This document shows, piece after piece, positions 45,754 to 54,358 of a stretch of 64,000 nt of DNA. Both the position numbers and the translations under genes were made by a program. The stretch lies in assembly GCF_001425005.1 (NCBI RefSeq), contig NZ_LMDB01000004.1, forward strand, positions 1-64,000, written 5' to 3'. Within the stretch, counting starts at the first letter, position 1. Each line of letters opens with the position of its first letter. The notes beneath the pieces are model-generated. The model had not been told where the DNA came from. It worked only from the letters and a program-made list of their open reading frames with translations, and ran no database searches. The stretch comes from Duganella sp. Root336D2 (GTDB taxonomy: Bacteria; Pseudomonadota; Gammaproteobacteria; Burkholderiales; Burkholderiaceae_D).

Positions 45754-46731
45754 TTACGTAGCGCGCACGATGAGCGCCGTCGGCAAGGTTTCGGAAGTCA
45801 CGGGACGCCCCTCCAGCAAGTCCAGCATCTTCTTGGCCAGCAGCACGCCGCCATCGCGCAGGTACTGGTGCACGCTGGTCAGGGCCGGCACAAAGCTCAC
45901 TGCACCCGGCGTATCGTCGTAGCCGATAACCGACACCTGTTCCGGTACCCGCACATCGCGCTCGGCCAGCGCACGGATCGCGCCCATCGCCAGCAAGTCG
46001 CTGGCGGCAAACACGCCGTCGAACGACAAACCTTTCTTTTTCAGCAGGGAATCCAGGCAATCAAAGCCGGCTTCGAAGGTAAATGCCTTCGGCCGCATGA
46101 TGTGCACGCTGCCCTGCCCTCCCAGCGCGTCGATGAAGCCCGCACAGCGTTCCTGCACCTCGGCGTGGTCGACGTCGCCAAGGAACAACACCTTCTTGCG
46201 ACCCAGTTCGATGAAGCGCTGGGCGACACTGATACCGCCCTTGCGGTTGTCACTGCCGACCACCACGGTGTCGGCACCGGCTTCCGGCGCGCCCCACACC
46301 ACCAGCGGCTGGGTACGCTTTTTGAGCGCCGTCACCGCTTCGCCATGCGAACCCTGGCCCAGCAGGATCAAGCCGTCGGCGCCTTGCACCGGGGCGGTAT
46401 CCAGCAACTGGCGCGAGGTCAGCACCACGCTGTAGCCGGCAGTCGTCAGCTCCTGCGTGATTCCGCCCAACAATTCCAGCGGGTACGGGTCGGACATTGG
46501 CCGCCCCTTCTCGGGCGTCATTTCCACCACAACTGCCACCGAATACGAACGCCCCATGCGCAGGTTGCGCGCGCTGACGTTCAGGCGGTAGCCTTGGGCT
46601 TCCGCGATCTGGCGCACTTTCTCCCGCGTTTCTTCCGTGACGAGGGGACTGCCACGCAGGGCGCGCGACACGGTAATTTTCGAAACCCCTGCCAGCTTGG
46701 CGAGGTCTTCCATAGTTTTATTGACAGCCAT
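45754..46731 (-). CDS. LacI-family regulator divergent from TonB receptor
   Basis: The start at 46731 (MAVNKTMEDLAKLAGVSKITVSRALRGSP) gives 325 aa; an ATG at 46740 is also possible and neither has a good ribosome binding site. A LacI helix-turn-helix and a sugar-binding domain (YSVAVVVEMTPEKGRPMSDPYP; FDGVFAASDLLAMGAIRAL; VSVIGYDDTPGAV) are clear. Its divergent partner, the TonB receptor, carries tandem operators in the shared intergenic region. It is upstream of the GH65 operon on the same strand. Confidence 0.9.
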   Translation of the reverse strand: MAVNKTMEDLAKLAGVSKITVSRALRGSPLVTEETREKVRQIAEAQGYRLNVSARNLRMGRSYSVAVVVEMTPEKGRPMSDPYPLELLGGITQELTTAGYSVVLTSRQLLDTAPVQGADGLILLGQGSHGEAVTALKKRTQPLVVWGAPEAGADTVVVGSDNRKGGISVAQRFIELGRKKVLFLGDVDHAEVQERCAGFIDALGGQGSVHIMRPKAFTFEAGFDCLDSLLKKKGLSFDGVFAASDLLAMGAIRALAERDVRVPEQVSVIGYDDTPGAVSFVPALTSVHQYLRDGGVLLAKKMLDLLEGRPVTSETLPTALIVRAT

Positions 46732-46773
46732 GCGGGGCATTATGACAGATTTCGAAACCACGCAACAACAAAA

Positions 46774-46808
46774 TGACATCGATAACATTTCGTTTGACAT
46801 CGATATCA
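46774..46808 (+). promoter_or_regulatory. tandem LacI-type operators upstream of the TonB receptor
   Basis: TGACATCGATAACA (46774-46787) and TGACATCGATATCA (46795-46808) are two copies of a 14-bp palindrome centred on CG, the LacI-family form. Their centres are 21 bp apart, exactly two DNA turns, so two dimers could bind on the same face. The second site overlaps the -35 box. Confidence 0.75.
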
Positions 46809-46822
46809 TTTCTTGTTTCAAT
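46794..46822 (+). promoter_or_regulatory. promoter of the TonB receptor gene
   Basis: TTGACA (46794-46799) matches the -35 consensus, and TTCAAT (46817-46822) follows after 17 bp as a -10. The second LacI operator occupies the -35 and spacer, so binding should block RNA polymerase. The ATG lies 50 bp downstream at 46872. Confidence 0.6.
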
Positions 46823-46871
46823 GGTCAGGCCTTGGAAAGCCGAATCACATAAAACGAAAGAAGAGACAAGT

Positions 46872-49328
46872 ATGAAAAACCATCGGAAATTCCTGTTGTC
46901 GTCCATTTCCATCGCTGTACTGACCTTGATCGGCCAGGCCCAGGCCACGGAACAGGAAGGCCAGCAAGCCGCGGTGGAAGCCGCACCAGCCCCGTCGGCG
47001 GCAGACGCCGCCGTCCAGAAAGAAATCCAGCAAGTGGTCGTGACCGGCGTGGCTTCGGCGCGCGGCGCGCGCAAGCTGGACTCCGCCTTTTCCATCACCA
47101 CCGCGTCGGAAGAACAACTCAAACAAGCCGCTCCGATCAGCACCGCCGACGTCATGAAACTGGTGCCGGGCGCCTTTGCCGAATCCACCGGCGGCCAGTC
47201 GGGCGCCAATATCCAGGTGCGCGGCTTCCCGTCCGGTTCCGATTCGCCATTCGTGTCGGTGCAAATGCAGGGCAACCCGCTCTACCCGGTGTCCACCCTG
47301 TCGTTCTTCGAAGGCTCTTCGGCTTTCCGCCTGGACGACACCATTGAGCGGGTGGAAGTGCTGCGCGGGGGTCCAAGCACTATCTTCTCCAGCGGCCAGC
47401 CGGGCGCCACCATGAATTTCATCCTGAAGAAAGGCGGCGATACGCCGGAAGGCTCGGTGCGCTTCACCACCGGTACCGGCGAACTGCGCCGGGTCGATGT
47501 CTTCTACGGCGGCAAGATTTCCGATGGCTGGTATGGCACCGTCGGCGGCTTCTACCGCAACACCCATGGCGTGCGCGATTCCGGCTTCCCTTCCGATGAT
47601 GGCGGCCAAGTCACTGCGACCCTGACCCGCAAGCTGGACCAGGGCGCAGCGACCTTCTACGTGCGCCGCACCGACGACAAGAACGCTTTCTATACCGGCG
47701 TGCCGCTGGTCTCCAGCAACGACGGGCACACCATTACGGAATTCCCGGGCTTCGATCCGCTCAAGGGCACCTTGATGAGCAACGAGATGCGCCGCTTCAC
47801 CGTGGAAGCCGGCCCGGGCAAGACCCTCAATTACGACCTGGGCGATGGCCGCGGCCTGAAATCGACCGTGCTCGGCATGGAGTTCGACCAGAACATCAAC
47901 GGCTGGAACGTATCGAACAAGTTCAATCACTTCGACGGCGACTTGAACACCATTGCCATGTTCACCGGTAACAACCCCTTGTCCATGTCGGCTTATAACA
48001 CTGCCGCACTGGCAGCAAATGGCGGCGCCACCGCTACCGCCACCTACCTGGATGGCACCGCGGTCGCGGGCAACCAGCAGGTGGTGCAAGCCGGCTTGTG
48101 GGCGGTCGAGAAGAAACTGAAGTCCTTCACCGACGAGATCCGCGTCAGCAAGGAGTGGATGCAGGACAACACCCTGACCGTGGGCGGCTACTTTGCCAAC
48201 TACTCCTCGGACGACGTGTGGTACCTGGGCAGCAGCCACCTGATGACGGCCGTGCCGAACGCGCGCCTGATCAACGTCAAGCTGGACAACGGCGTCATCG
48301 TCTCCAACAACGGCAAGGACGGCAGCGTGTTCTATGCGCCGGTTGCCTCTTACGACGGCAGCAACACCGCCTTGTTCATCGCCAACGAATGGAAGGTCAA
48401 CGACCAGGTCAAGATCGACGGCGGCATCCGCCGCGAGCGCCAGAAGCTGGATGCGACGATCTCCAACCTGGCCAGCGGCGACACGGACAACAACCCGCTG
48501 ACGGTCTACAACAACAATACTTCGATGCCGACCGGCGCCAACACCGCGCTGAACCGCACCGATTCCGCCAACAGCTTCACGATCGGCGGCAACTACAAGC
48601 TGGCCAAGGATATGAGCGTGTTCGCACGTGCCAATATGGGCCACACCTTCGTCGCCTTTGACGACCTGCGCAATGCTGGCACCCAGGCCAGGGTCAATGA
48701 CCGCAGCATCCTGCCGACGCCGAAGATCAAGCAGTACGAGCTGGGCTTCAAGACCGCCGGCCAGTTGTACAGCGCCTATATCAACTACTTCCACACCGAC
48801 TTTGAAGGCATCGCCTTCCAGCAGATCCTGTCGAACGGCACTATCCTGAATTCGGTGTCCGGCTCCAAGGGCGATGGCGTGGAAGTGGAGCTGGCCGTGC
48901 GCCCGATCCGCGACCTCTCGCTCAGCCTGTCCGGCAACTGGCAGGACTCGAAGTACAAGGACAATCCGCTGACCGAAGGCAAACTGGTGCAGCGCCAGCC
49001 GAAGCTGCAATATCGCTTCACGCCGACCTACCGTATCCCGATGGGCGAGAACAATGCGCTCAAGCTGTACGGCACTTACACCTATGTGGGCGACCGCTGG
49101 GCCGACCAGTCGAACCTGCAATACCTGCCTTCCTACAAGACGGTGGACCTGGGCGCCTTGTACACCATCGGCGACAAGATCGAGCTCCGCCTGAGCGGCA
49201 ACAACATCACCAACGAGCTCGGCCTGACCGAAGGCAACTCGCGCCTGACCACCGGCGGCAGCGGCCCTATCAATGCGCGCCCGCTGTTCGGCCGCAGCTG
49301 GGAGCTGTCGCTGGCCTACCGTTTCTGA
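46872..49328 (+). CDS. TonB-dependent outer-membrane receptor
   Basis: From the ATG at 46872 the product is 818 aa with a signal peptide (to about QAQA), a TonB box-like QQVVVTGVASARG, a plug domain (LVPGAFAESTGGQSGANIQVRGFPSGSD; IERVEVLRGGPSTIFSSGQPGATMNFILK) and a beta-barrel ending in WELSLAYRF with a terminal Phe. The plug resembles the siderophore and sucrose-type receptors of proteobacteria. LacI control and the GH65 locus beside it suggest a carbohydrate substrate. Confidence 0.9.
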   Translation: MKNHRKFLLSSISIAVLTLIGQAQATEQEGQQAAVEAAPAPSAADAAVQKEIQQVVVTGVASARGARKLDSAFSITTASEEQLKQAAPISTADVMKLVPGAFAESTGGQSGANIQVRGFPSGSDSPFVSVQMQGNPLYPVSTLSFFEGSSAFRLDDTIERVEVLRGGPSTIFSSGQPGATMNFILKKGGDTPEGSVRFTTGTGELRRVDVFYGGKISDGWYGTVGGFYRNTHGVRDSGFPSDDGGQVTATLTRKLDQGAATFYVRRTDDKNAFYTGVPLVSSNDGHTITEFPGFDPLKGTLMSNEMRRFTVEAGPGKTLNYDLGDGRGLKSTVLGMEFDQNINGWNVSNKFNHFDGDLNTIAMFTGNNPLSMSAYNTAALAANGGATATATYLDGTAVAGNQQVVQAGLWAVEKKLKSFTDEIRVSKEWMQDNTLTVGGYFANYSSDDVWYLGSSHLMTAVPNARLINVKLDNGVIVSNNGKDGSVFYAPVASYDGSNTALFIANEWKVNDQVKIDGGIRRERQKLDATISNLASGDTDNNPLTVYNNNTSMPTGANTALNRTDSANSFTIGGNYKLAKDMSVFARANMGHTFVAFDDLRNAGTQARVNDRSILPTPKIKQYELGFKTAGQLYSAYINYFHTDFEGIAFQQILSNGTILNSVSGSKGDGVEVELAVRPIRDLSLSLSGNWQDSKYKDNPLTEGKLVQRQPKLQYRFTPTYRIPMGENNALKLYGTYTYVGDRWADQSNLQYLPSYKTVDLGALYTIGDKIELRLSGNNITNELGLTEGNSRLTTGGSGPINARPLFGRSWELSLAYRF

Positions 49329-49358
49329 TGCAGTAACCCTTCCTTAGCTTTCCCCTCC

Positions 49359-49399
49359 GGGCGCCGCAGGATTTTCCAAGGCTGTGGCGCCCTTTTTTT
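49359..49399 (+). terminator. rho-independent terminator after the TonB receptor
   Basis: GGGCGCCGCAG and CTGTGGCGCCC form a long stem with an 18-19-nt loop, followed by seven T residues. It lies about 30 bp after the stop. Confidence 0.9.
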
Positions 49400-49489
49400 C
49401 GCTTGCAAACTGAGCTCTAGCATTCGCCTGGGTTTTCGCCTAAGCTGACCGTGGTGCCTGAGTGAAAGCTTGCGACGAAGGTAGGATTC

Positions 49490-49810
49490 GTGGATAGGCT
49501 AAATCCCGTTAACGCTCTGCAGACTGGCGCGGCATTTGCTGAACGCAAGGTGCAGCAGGATCGCGACCGGGTCGCGCAAGATGAAGACCGCCTCGACCAA
49601 AGCCGCGCAACCCTGGAGCGCGACAGCCAGGAACTTTCCCGTACCCAGCTCGCAAGCCGCCGCGCGGAAGCCGCCAATACGCCCGCGCTTGCCCTACCCC
49701 GGCTCGACAACGCGATCGAGCAGCGCATTCCATCCGGCGTGCTGCCCGCGCCACCAACCATCAACTCCCTGGGCCAGGCAATCGGCAAGCTGATCAGTAT
49801 CGCAGTCTGA
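49490..49810 (+). CDS. hypothetical 106-aa coiled-coil protein (GTG start)
   Basis: A GTG at 49490 follows AAGGTAGG. The product has a charged heptad-like segment (ERKVQQDRDRVAQDEDRLDQSRATLERDSQELSR is split here only by position, about 18-51) predicted to form a coiled coil, then a Pro-rich tail ending in a hydrophobic stretch. I recognise no family. Codon use is normal for the region. It is convergent with the Sel1 protein gene 1 bp away. A 164-aa ORF lies antisense and is probably a shadow. Confidence 0.55.
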   Translation: MDRLNPVNALQTGAAFAERKVQQDRDRVAQDEDRLDQSRATLERDSQELSRTQLASRRAEAANTPALALPRLDNAIEQRIPSGVLPAPPTINSLGQAIGKLISIAV

Positions 49811-50830
49811 TCATTTTTTTTGCGGCGGCGGCTGCAGGCGAGCCTGTGCACGAATTGCCGGTGAATAGCCGCCGGCCGCCGACCGCTTGTATAACTCCAG
49901 CGCGCGTGCATTGTCCTGGGGCAGCAACTCCCCCTTTTCCAGCACCTCGCCGAGCGCGAATTGTGCCATCCGGTCCTGCTTTCCAGCCCCGTCCTCGAGC
50001 AGTTTCAAGCCCAGCTGGGGTTCAACGCCTTCGCGCACCAGCCATGCACCGAGTGCCCCCATGGCCATGGGATTGCCCTGGGCAATGGATTTCTCCAGCA
50101 GTTCGCGCCCGCGCTGCTGGTCCTGGACTCCAGCCATCCCGCTCAGCAGCGACACGCCCAAGGCCATTTGTGACTGGGAGCGGCCCTGGGCAGCGGCCTT
50201 CTCTGTCCAGGCCCAGCCTTCCTCGGGGTTCCTTGGCGTGTCCTTCCCGGTGATTAACACGTAACCCAAGGCCTCTTGGGCGATGGGATGTCCCAACTCG
50301 GCAGACTTGCGCAGCCAGCGCATGGATTCTTCGATATTGCGTTCAGCGCCACGGCGGTTCGCATAGATATTGCTCAGGCGGTACATGGCGTCGGCATCGC
50401 CTTGGGCCGCCAGTACCTTGTCCTTCTCGAAATCAGCTTGCAGTTGCTGCGGCGTTCTTTTGGCTTCCAGGGTCCAGACGTACTGCATCCTGGTCCAGGT
50501 CGGCTCAGTGCGGCCGACGCTTTCCGGCGGGGTGAACTGGCACTTGGCCAAACCGTCCTGAGCCGCCAGGTCCAGCTGGGCGTGGCCGCTCGACTTTTCA
50601 ACGCGCGACTCCAACACCTTGCCGTCCAGGCCGACCAGGAAGGCCAGCGTCACCGTGCCGACCTGCTCATTGCGCAGCGCCTCCTTCGGCCATTCAGGCT
50701 TGGCGCAAGTCTTCAGGTCAGCGGAAATCTGCTTCGCGGCAGTCCGGTCGGTGCGTCCAACCGTGTCCGCCTGGGCCGGGAGGATAGCCAGGCCGGCCAA
50801 CAGGGCTGGCAGGAGTTTCAGTAAGGTCAT
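49811..50830 (-). CDS. exported TonB_C/Sel1-repeat protein
   Basis: Starting at the ATG at 50830 the product is 339 aa. A signal peptide (MTLLKLLPALLAGLAILPAQA) is followed by a TonB C-terminal-like domain (CAKPEWPKEALRNEQVGTVTLAFLVGLDGKVLESRVEKSSG, about 40-95) and then Sel1/TPR-like repeats (GDADAMYRLSNIYANRRG; GHPIAQEALGYVLITGKD; GRSQSQMALGVSLLSG; GNPMAMGALGAWLVREG). A TonB-like domain joined to Sel1 repeats without the TonB membrane anchor is common in beta-proteobacteria, of unknown role. Confidence 0.8.
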   Translation of the reverse strand: MTLLKLLPALLAGLAILPAQADTVGRTDRTAAKQISADLKTCAKPEWPKEALRNEQVGTVTLAFLVGLDGKVLESRVEKSSGHAQLDLAAQDGLAKCQFTPPESVGRTEPTWTRMQYVWTLEAKRTPQQLQADFEKDKVLAAQGDADAMYRLSNIYANRRGAERNIEESMRWLRKSAELGHPIAQEALGYVLITGKDTPRNPEEGWAWTEKAAAQGRSQSQMALGVSLLSGMAGVQDQQRGRELLEKSIAQGNPMAMGALGAWLVREGVEPQLGLKLLEDGAGKQDRMAQFALGEVLEKGELLPQDNARALELYKRSAAGGYSPAIRAQARLQPPPQKK

Positions 50831-50926
50831 GGTAGTCACTTGCCAGGAAGTTAATATTTTCCTCACTGTAGCACGACTCTCTCTGCTGTGGCAGGGACCA
50901 CAATTTCAGAAACTGCTGGTACGGTT

Positions 50927-51922
50927 TCATGGCATCCTCCACCAGGCGGCGCTGGCCTGCGGTTGGGCGATATTCAGCGCTTCGCCGATCATCGGCGTGG
51001 CCAGGGTTTGGCTGCGGGCCGCGGCCAGGGCGGTGATCTGCTCGAACGGGTCGTCCCAGCTGTGCATGGCCAGGTCGAAGGTGCCGTTGTGGATCGGCAG
51101 CATGACCTTGCCGCGCAAATCGATATGGGCCTGCATGGTTTCTTTCGGCTGCATATGGATGTCCGGCCACTGCGGGTCGTACGCGCCGGTCTCCATCAAG
51201 GTCAGGTCGAATGGTCCGAAGCGCTTGCCAATCTCCTTGAAGCCCTTGAAGTAGCCGGTGTCGCCGCTGAAAAAGACCTTCAGGCCGCCGCTTTCTATCA
51301 CCCATGACGCCCACAGGGTCTTATTGCTGTCCCACAAGGTGCGGCCGGAGAAGTGCTGGGCCGGGGTGGCCGTCAGCTTCAGGCTGCCCGCTGACACCGA
51401 TTGCCACCAGCCAAGCTGGCGCACTTTTTCGGCCGGCACGCCCCAGGACACCAGCGTGTCGCCCACGCCCAACGGCGCCAGGAAGTACTCGGTCTTGGCT
51501 TCCAGCTCGCGAACAGCAGCGTAATCGAGGTGGTCGTAATGGTTGTGCGACAGGATCACGCCCTTGATCGGCGGCAGTTCGGCAATGCTGACCGGTGGCG
51601 CATGGAAGCGTGCCGGACCCGCCCACTGCACCGGTGAAGCGCGCTTGGAGAATACCGGATCGGTCAGCCAGAACTCGCCGTTGAGCTTGAGCAGGATGGT
51701 CGAATGCCCCAGTCGGAACAAGGTATTGTCCTGTGCCGCCAGCAATTGCTCGCGAGTGAGTGCTTGCACCGGCAGCGCCTGGGCCGGCACGGTGTTGGCC
51801 GGCTTATTGAAGGTGAACTCCCAGAAAATCTTCAGCGTCTTGAGCAAGCCCGGCTGCCGGCGCGGGGCATCGTTCCGGTACGCAGGGCGGGAATCGGCAG
51901 CATTGCAAATAAGGCTAGTCAT
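50927..51922 (-). CDS. MBL-fold metallo-hydrolase (NAPE-PLD/UlaG-like)
   Basis: From the ATG at 51922 the product is 331 aa. The beta-lactamase-fold metal motif is HNHYDHLD (about 145), preceded by FRLGHSTILLKLNGEFWLTDPVFS and followed by FFSGDTGY and LPIHNGTFDLAMHSWDDP. These match the NAPE-PLD-like subgroup of bacterial MBL-fold hydrolases. It is divergent from a TetR regulator with palindromic operators between them, so its expression is likely repressed until a ligand appears. Confidence 0.88.
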   Translation of the reverse strand: MTSLICNAADSRPAYRNDAPRRQPGLLKTLKIFWEFTFNKPANTVPAQALPVQALTREQLLAAQDNTLFRLGHSTILLKLNGEFWLTDPVFSKRASPVQWAGPARFHAPPVSIAELPPIKGVILSHNHYDHLDYAAVRELEAKTEYFLAPLGVGDTLVSWGVPAEKVRQLGWWQSVSAGSLKLTATPAQHFSGRTLWDSNKTLWASWVIESGGLKVFFSGDTGYFKGFKEIGKRFGPFDLTLMETGAYDPQWPDIHMQPKETMQAHIDLRGKVMLPIHNGTFDLAMHSWDDPFEQITALAAARSQTLATPMIGEALNIAQPQASAAWWRMP

Positions 51923-51967
51923 GATGGGGCTTGCTCCAGGTCGGCAGGGATGGCACAAAGATATTAC

Positions 51968-52017
51968 ACTACACAGTGTAGTTTCGACTTTGGGAAAAGT
52001 AAACTACCCGGTGTAAA
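51968..52017. promoter_or_regulatory. TetR-type operators between the MBL hydrolase and TetR genes
   Basis: ACTACACAGTGTAGT (51968-51982) is a perfect palindrome around a central A. A second, decayed copy ACTACCCGGTGTAAA lies at 52003-52017, its centre 35 bp away. The intergenic region is only about 100 bp, so bound TetR would cover promoters of both genes. Confidence 0.75.
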
Positions 52018-52026
52018 ATATTCTTT

Positions 52027-52638
52027 ATGAACCAAGCCGACAAACTCACCGACCGCAAGCGCGCCGCCATCATCACGGCCGCCATTGCCGAATTCCGTGC
52101 CCGTGGCTTCGAAGCCACCAGCATGGACCGCATCGCGGCCGCCGCCAGCGTTTCCAAGCGCACGGTGTACAACCACTTCGCCAGCAAGGACGAGCTGTTC
52201 GAACAGATCCTGCAGGAATTGTGGGATTGCAGTGCCGCCCTGAACGCCATCACCTATCAGCAAGGCCAGCCGATCAAGCCGCAGCTGATGGAGCTGATGC
52301 GCCAGAAAATGGCCATGCTGCGCGACGCTTACTTCCTCGACCTGGTGCGCGTCGCCATTGCGGAAGCGATCCATGCGCCGCAACGCGCCGGCGACATGAT
52401 GACCAAACTGGGCAAGAAGGAAGAAGGCGTGGCCAGCTTCCTGCGTGCGGCCCAGGAGGACAAGGCACTGAAGGCGGGCGACCCGGCCTTCATGTCGCAT
52501 ATGCTGCAGGGCCAGTTGAAATCGTTCGCCCTGTGGCCGCAAGTGGCGATGGGCAAAACGCCGCTGACGCCGCAGGAGCAGGAGGCGGTCATCAGCGCCA
52601 CCGTCGAAATGTTCCTGTCCTACTACGGCATTAATTGA
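52027..52638 (+). CDS. TetR/AcrR-family transcriptional regulator
   Basis: A 203-aa protein with the TetR helix-turn-helix (RAAIITAAIAEFRARGFEATSMDRIAAAASVSKRTVYNHFASKDELF, about 11-56) and a C-terminal ligand domain of the AefR-like kind. It is divergent from the MBL hydrolase with two palindromes between. It probably represses both genes. Its end overlaps the stop of the convergent BNR gene by 8 bp. Confidence 0.92.
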   Translation: MNQADKLTDRKRAAIITAAIAEFRARGFEATSMDRIAAAASVSKRTVYNHFASKDELFEQILQELWDCSAALNAITYQQGQPIKPQLMELMRQKMAMLRDAYFLDLVRVAIAEAIHAPQRAGDMMTKLGKKEEGVASFLRAAQEDKALKAGDPAFMSHMLQGQLKSFALWPQVAMGKTPLTPQEQEAVISATVEMFLSYYGIN

Positions 52639-53719
52639 AGCGTACAGCGTACACCGGCGGCAGCGTGGTGGAAATGGTCTGCCAGTGCTCGCCGCCATTG
52701 GTCGACAACCAGGCGCCGCCGGTGGTCGACGCCATCAGCAAGGTCTTGCCGTCGTCGGCCACCGCCAGGCCATGGCGATACACCAGGTCGTAGCAATGCT
52801 CCTGCGGCAGGCCGCCGCGCAAGGTGCTGAAACTGGCGCCGCCATCGGCGGTGCGGTTGACGGCCAGCGCCGCCTGCACCGGCACCCGCTGCTGGTCGGC
52901 CACGGCCGGCGCGAACCAGGCGGTCTTGCCGTCGCGCGGATGCACCGCCACGGCGAAGCCAAAGCTCGACAGCGGCGCCGTGACTTCTTCCCAGCTGGCC
53001 CCGTTATCGCGCGACTGCCAGATGCCGTTATGGTGCTGGCACCACAGCACGTCCGGCTCGGCGGCGCAGCGCACGATGCGGTGCGGATCCTGTACCGCGC
53101 CGTTGTCCTGCATCTCGGGCGGCATGTAGCGCGCGGCCATGCCTTGGGTGCGCAGCTGCCAGCTTGCGCCGCCATCGCGCGTCAGCCAGGCGCCGCCGCA
53201 GGAGACGCCGACCAGCACCGCATTGCTGTCGCGCGGGTCGACGCAGATGCTGTGGATGCCCGGTACGTCGTAGCCGCCGCCAAACCACTGCGCGCGTTCG
53301 GCAACGTTCCACAGCGACTCCACCAATTGCCAGCTTGCACCGCGGTCGCCGGAGCGGAACAGGCCGCCCGGCAGGGTGCCGGCCCACAGCACGCCCGGCT
53401 GGTCCGCTCCGCCCGTTTCGAGCGACCAGATTTGCTTGAGGGTCCAGTCCAGCTTGTCGCTGCTGTCCTGCGGTTTGGGCGGATAGGCCGGCACCGCGAT
53501 TTCCTGCCACGCCGTACTGCCGGCATCGCGCCGGTGCAGCTTGGCGCCGAAATGGCCCAGGTTCAGGCACGCATAGGTGGCGCCATCGCGCGCATCGTGC
53601 AGCACCATCGATACCGGGTCGCCGAAAAAGGCTTTGTCCTCCTCCAGCGTCCATTCGCCATTGCGGTAAGCCAGTTCGAACAAGCCTTTGCGGCTTGCAA
53701 TGAAAGCGCGGTCTGCCAT
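52631..53719 (-). CDS. BNR/sialidase-like beta-propeller protein
   Basis: From the ATG at 53719 (GGAGGG upstream) the product is 362 aa, with repeated Asp-box-like motifs: FRSGDRGASWQLV, LTRDGGASWQL, QSRDNGASWEEV, NRTADGGASFSTL and LSTNGGEHWQTI. There is no signal peptide, so it is probably cytoplasmic, unlike true sialidases, and the catalytic Arg triad is not evident. It starts 1 bp after a ThiS/MoaD-like gene, and the two form an operon. Confidence 0.85.
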   Translation of the reverse strand: MADRAFIASRKGLFELAYRNGEWTLEEDKAFFGDPVSMVLHDARDGATYACLNLGHFGAKLHRRDAGSTAWQEIAVPAYPPKPQDSSDKLDWTLKQIWSLETGGADQPGVLWAGTLPGGLFRSGDRGASWQLVESLWNVAERAQWFGGGYDVPGIHSICVDPRDSNAVLVGVSCGGAWLTRDGGASWQLRTQGMAARYMPPEMQDNGAVQDPHRIVRCAAEPDVLWCQHHNGIWQSRDNGASWEEVTAPLSSFGFAVAVHPRDGKTAWFAPAVADQQRVPVQAALAVNRTADGGASFSTLRGGLPQEHCYDLVYRHGLAVADDGKTLLMASTTGGAWLSTNGGEHWQTISTTLPPVYAVRFN

Positions 53720-53720
53720 G

Positions 53721-53978
53721 TCACCCTCCGGATAAGGCTTGCAGCACGTAAATCTTGGAATCACTGCGCAGCGGCTCGTTCAGTTCACTGCGCTTGCCGT
53801 CGATGAACACCACGACGTTGGCACGCAGGCGGCCCTGTTCGTCCAGCACATAGGCCCCCAGGCGCGGGTTTGCAGCAAAGGCCTCGTCCAGCGCTGCGCG
53901 CAAAGTGGCCGCCCGGGTCTCCAGCGTCGGAACCGGCAGGAAGCGCGCCAACTGCTGGGTGAAGATGATCTGGGCCAT
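53721..53978 (-). CDS. ThiS/MoaD-like ubiquitin-fold protein
   Basis: An 85-aa protein with a beta-grasp pattern (FTQQLARFLPVPTLETRAATLRAALDEAF; NVVVFIDGKR) and a C-terminal Gly-Gly (LQALSGG), the mark of sulfur-carrier or ubiquitin-like proteins activated by ThiF/MoeB. No activating enzyme is nearby. Its immediate coupling to the BNR propeller gene is a recurrent pairing of unclear function. Confidence 0.85.
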   Translation of the reverse strand: MAQIIFTQQLARFLPVPTLETRAATLRAALDEAFAANPRLGAYVLDEQGRLRANVVVFIDGKRSELNEPLRSDSKIYVLQALSGG

Positions 53979-54040
53979 GGGAAAGCTATTCTAGCGCGCT
54001 TTGGCCTACAATAAACTCGTCTGCATAACCGGAGCCGCGC

Positions 54041-54358
54041 ATGGGTATCACCCCGCAGGAACTCGAGCTGCTGATGCACGAAGTGGAGCAGGAAGACCCG
54101 ATCGATTTTGCCGACCTGCCGTTCGACGAACAGGAGTTGCGCGAACTGGTGGCCAACCATTTGTGCGAAATGGCCGATGCCATGGAGCGCTTCAGTGAAG
54201 AAGACCGCCGCCTGACCCTGCTGGCGGTGGCGGCCAAACTGGTGCTGGAAAACCTGGTGCTGCATGTGCAGCTGCTCAGGCGCCACGGCTTGCCGCTCAA
54301 CGAGCAGACCGCCGCCCTGCTGTCGCGCCTGCGCAAGGGCGACAGCGACGCCGGCTAG
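54041..54358 (+). CDS. hypothetical 105-aa protein
   Basis: A helical acidic protein (GITPQELELLMHEVEQEDPIDFADLPFDEQELRELVANHLCEMADAM is its first half by composition), with no signal or membrane segment. A gene of this kind in this family looks well conserved in codon use, but I know no domain. It overlaps the end of the deacetylase gene by 4 bp on the opposite strand. Confidence 0.6.
   Translation: MGITPQELELLMHEVEQEDPIDFADLPFDEQELRELVANHLCEMADAMERFSEEDRRLTLLAVAAKLVLENLVLHVQLLRRHGLPLNEQTAALLSRLRKGDSDAG

Noticed and set aside
46845..49121. A 758-aa antisense frame over the TonB receptor
   Set aside because: The sense frame has a signal peptide, plug motifs and a terminal Phe; the antisense frame has none.
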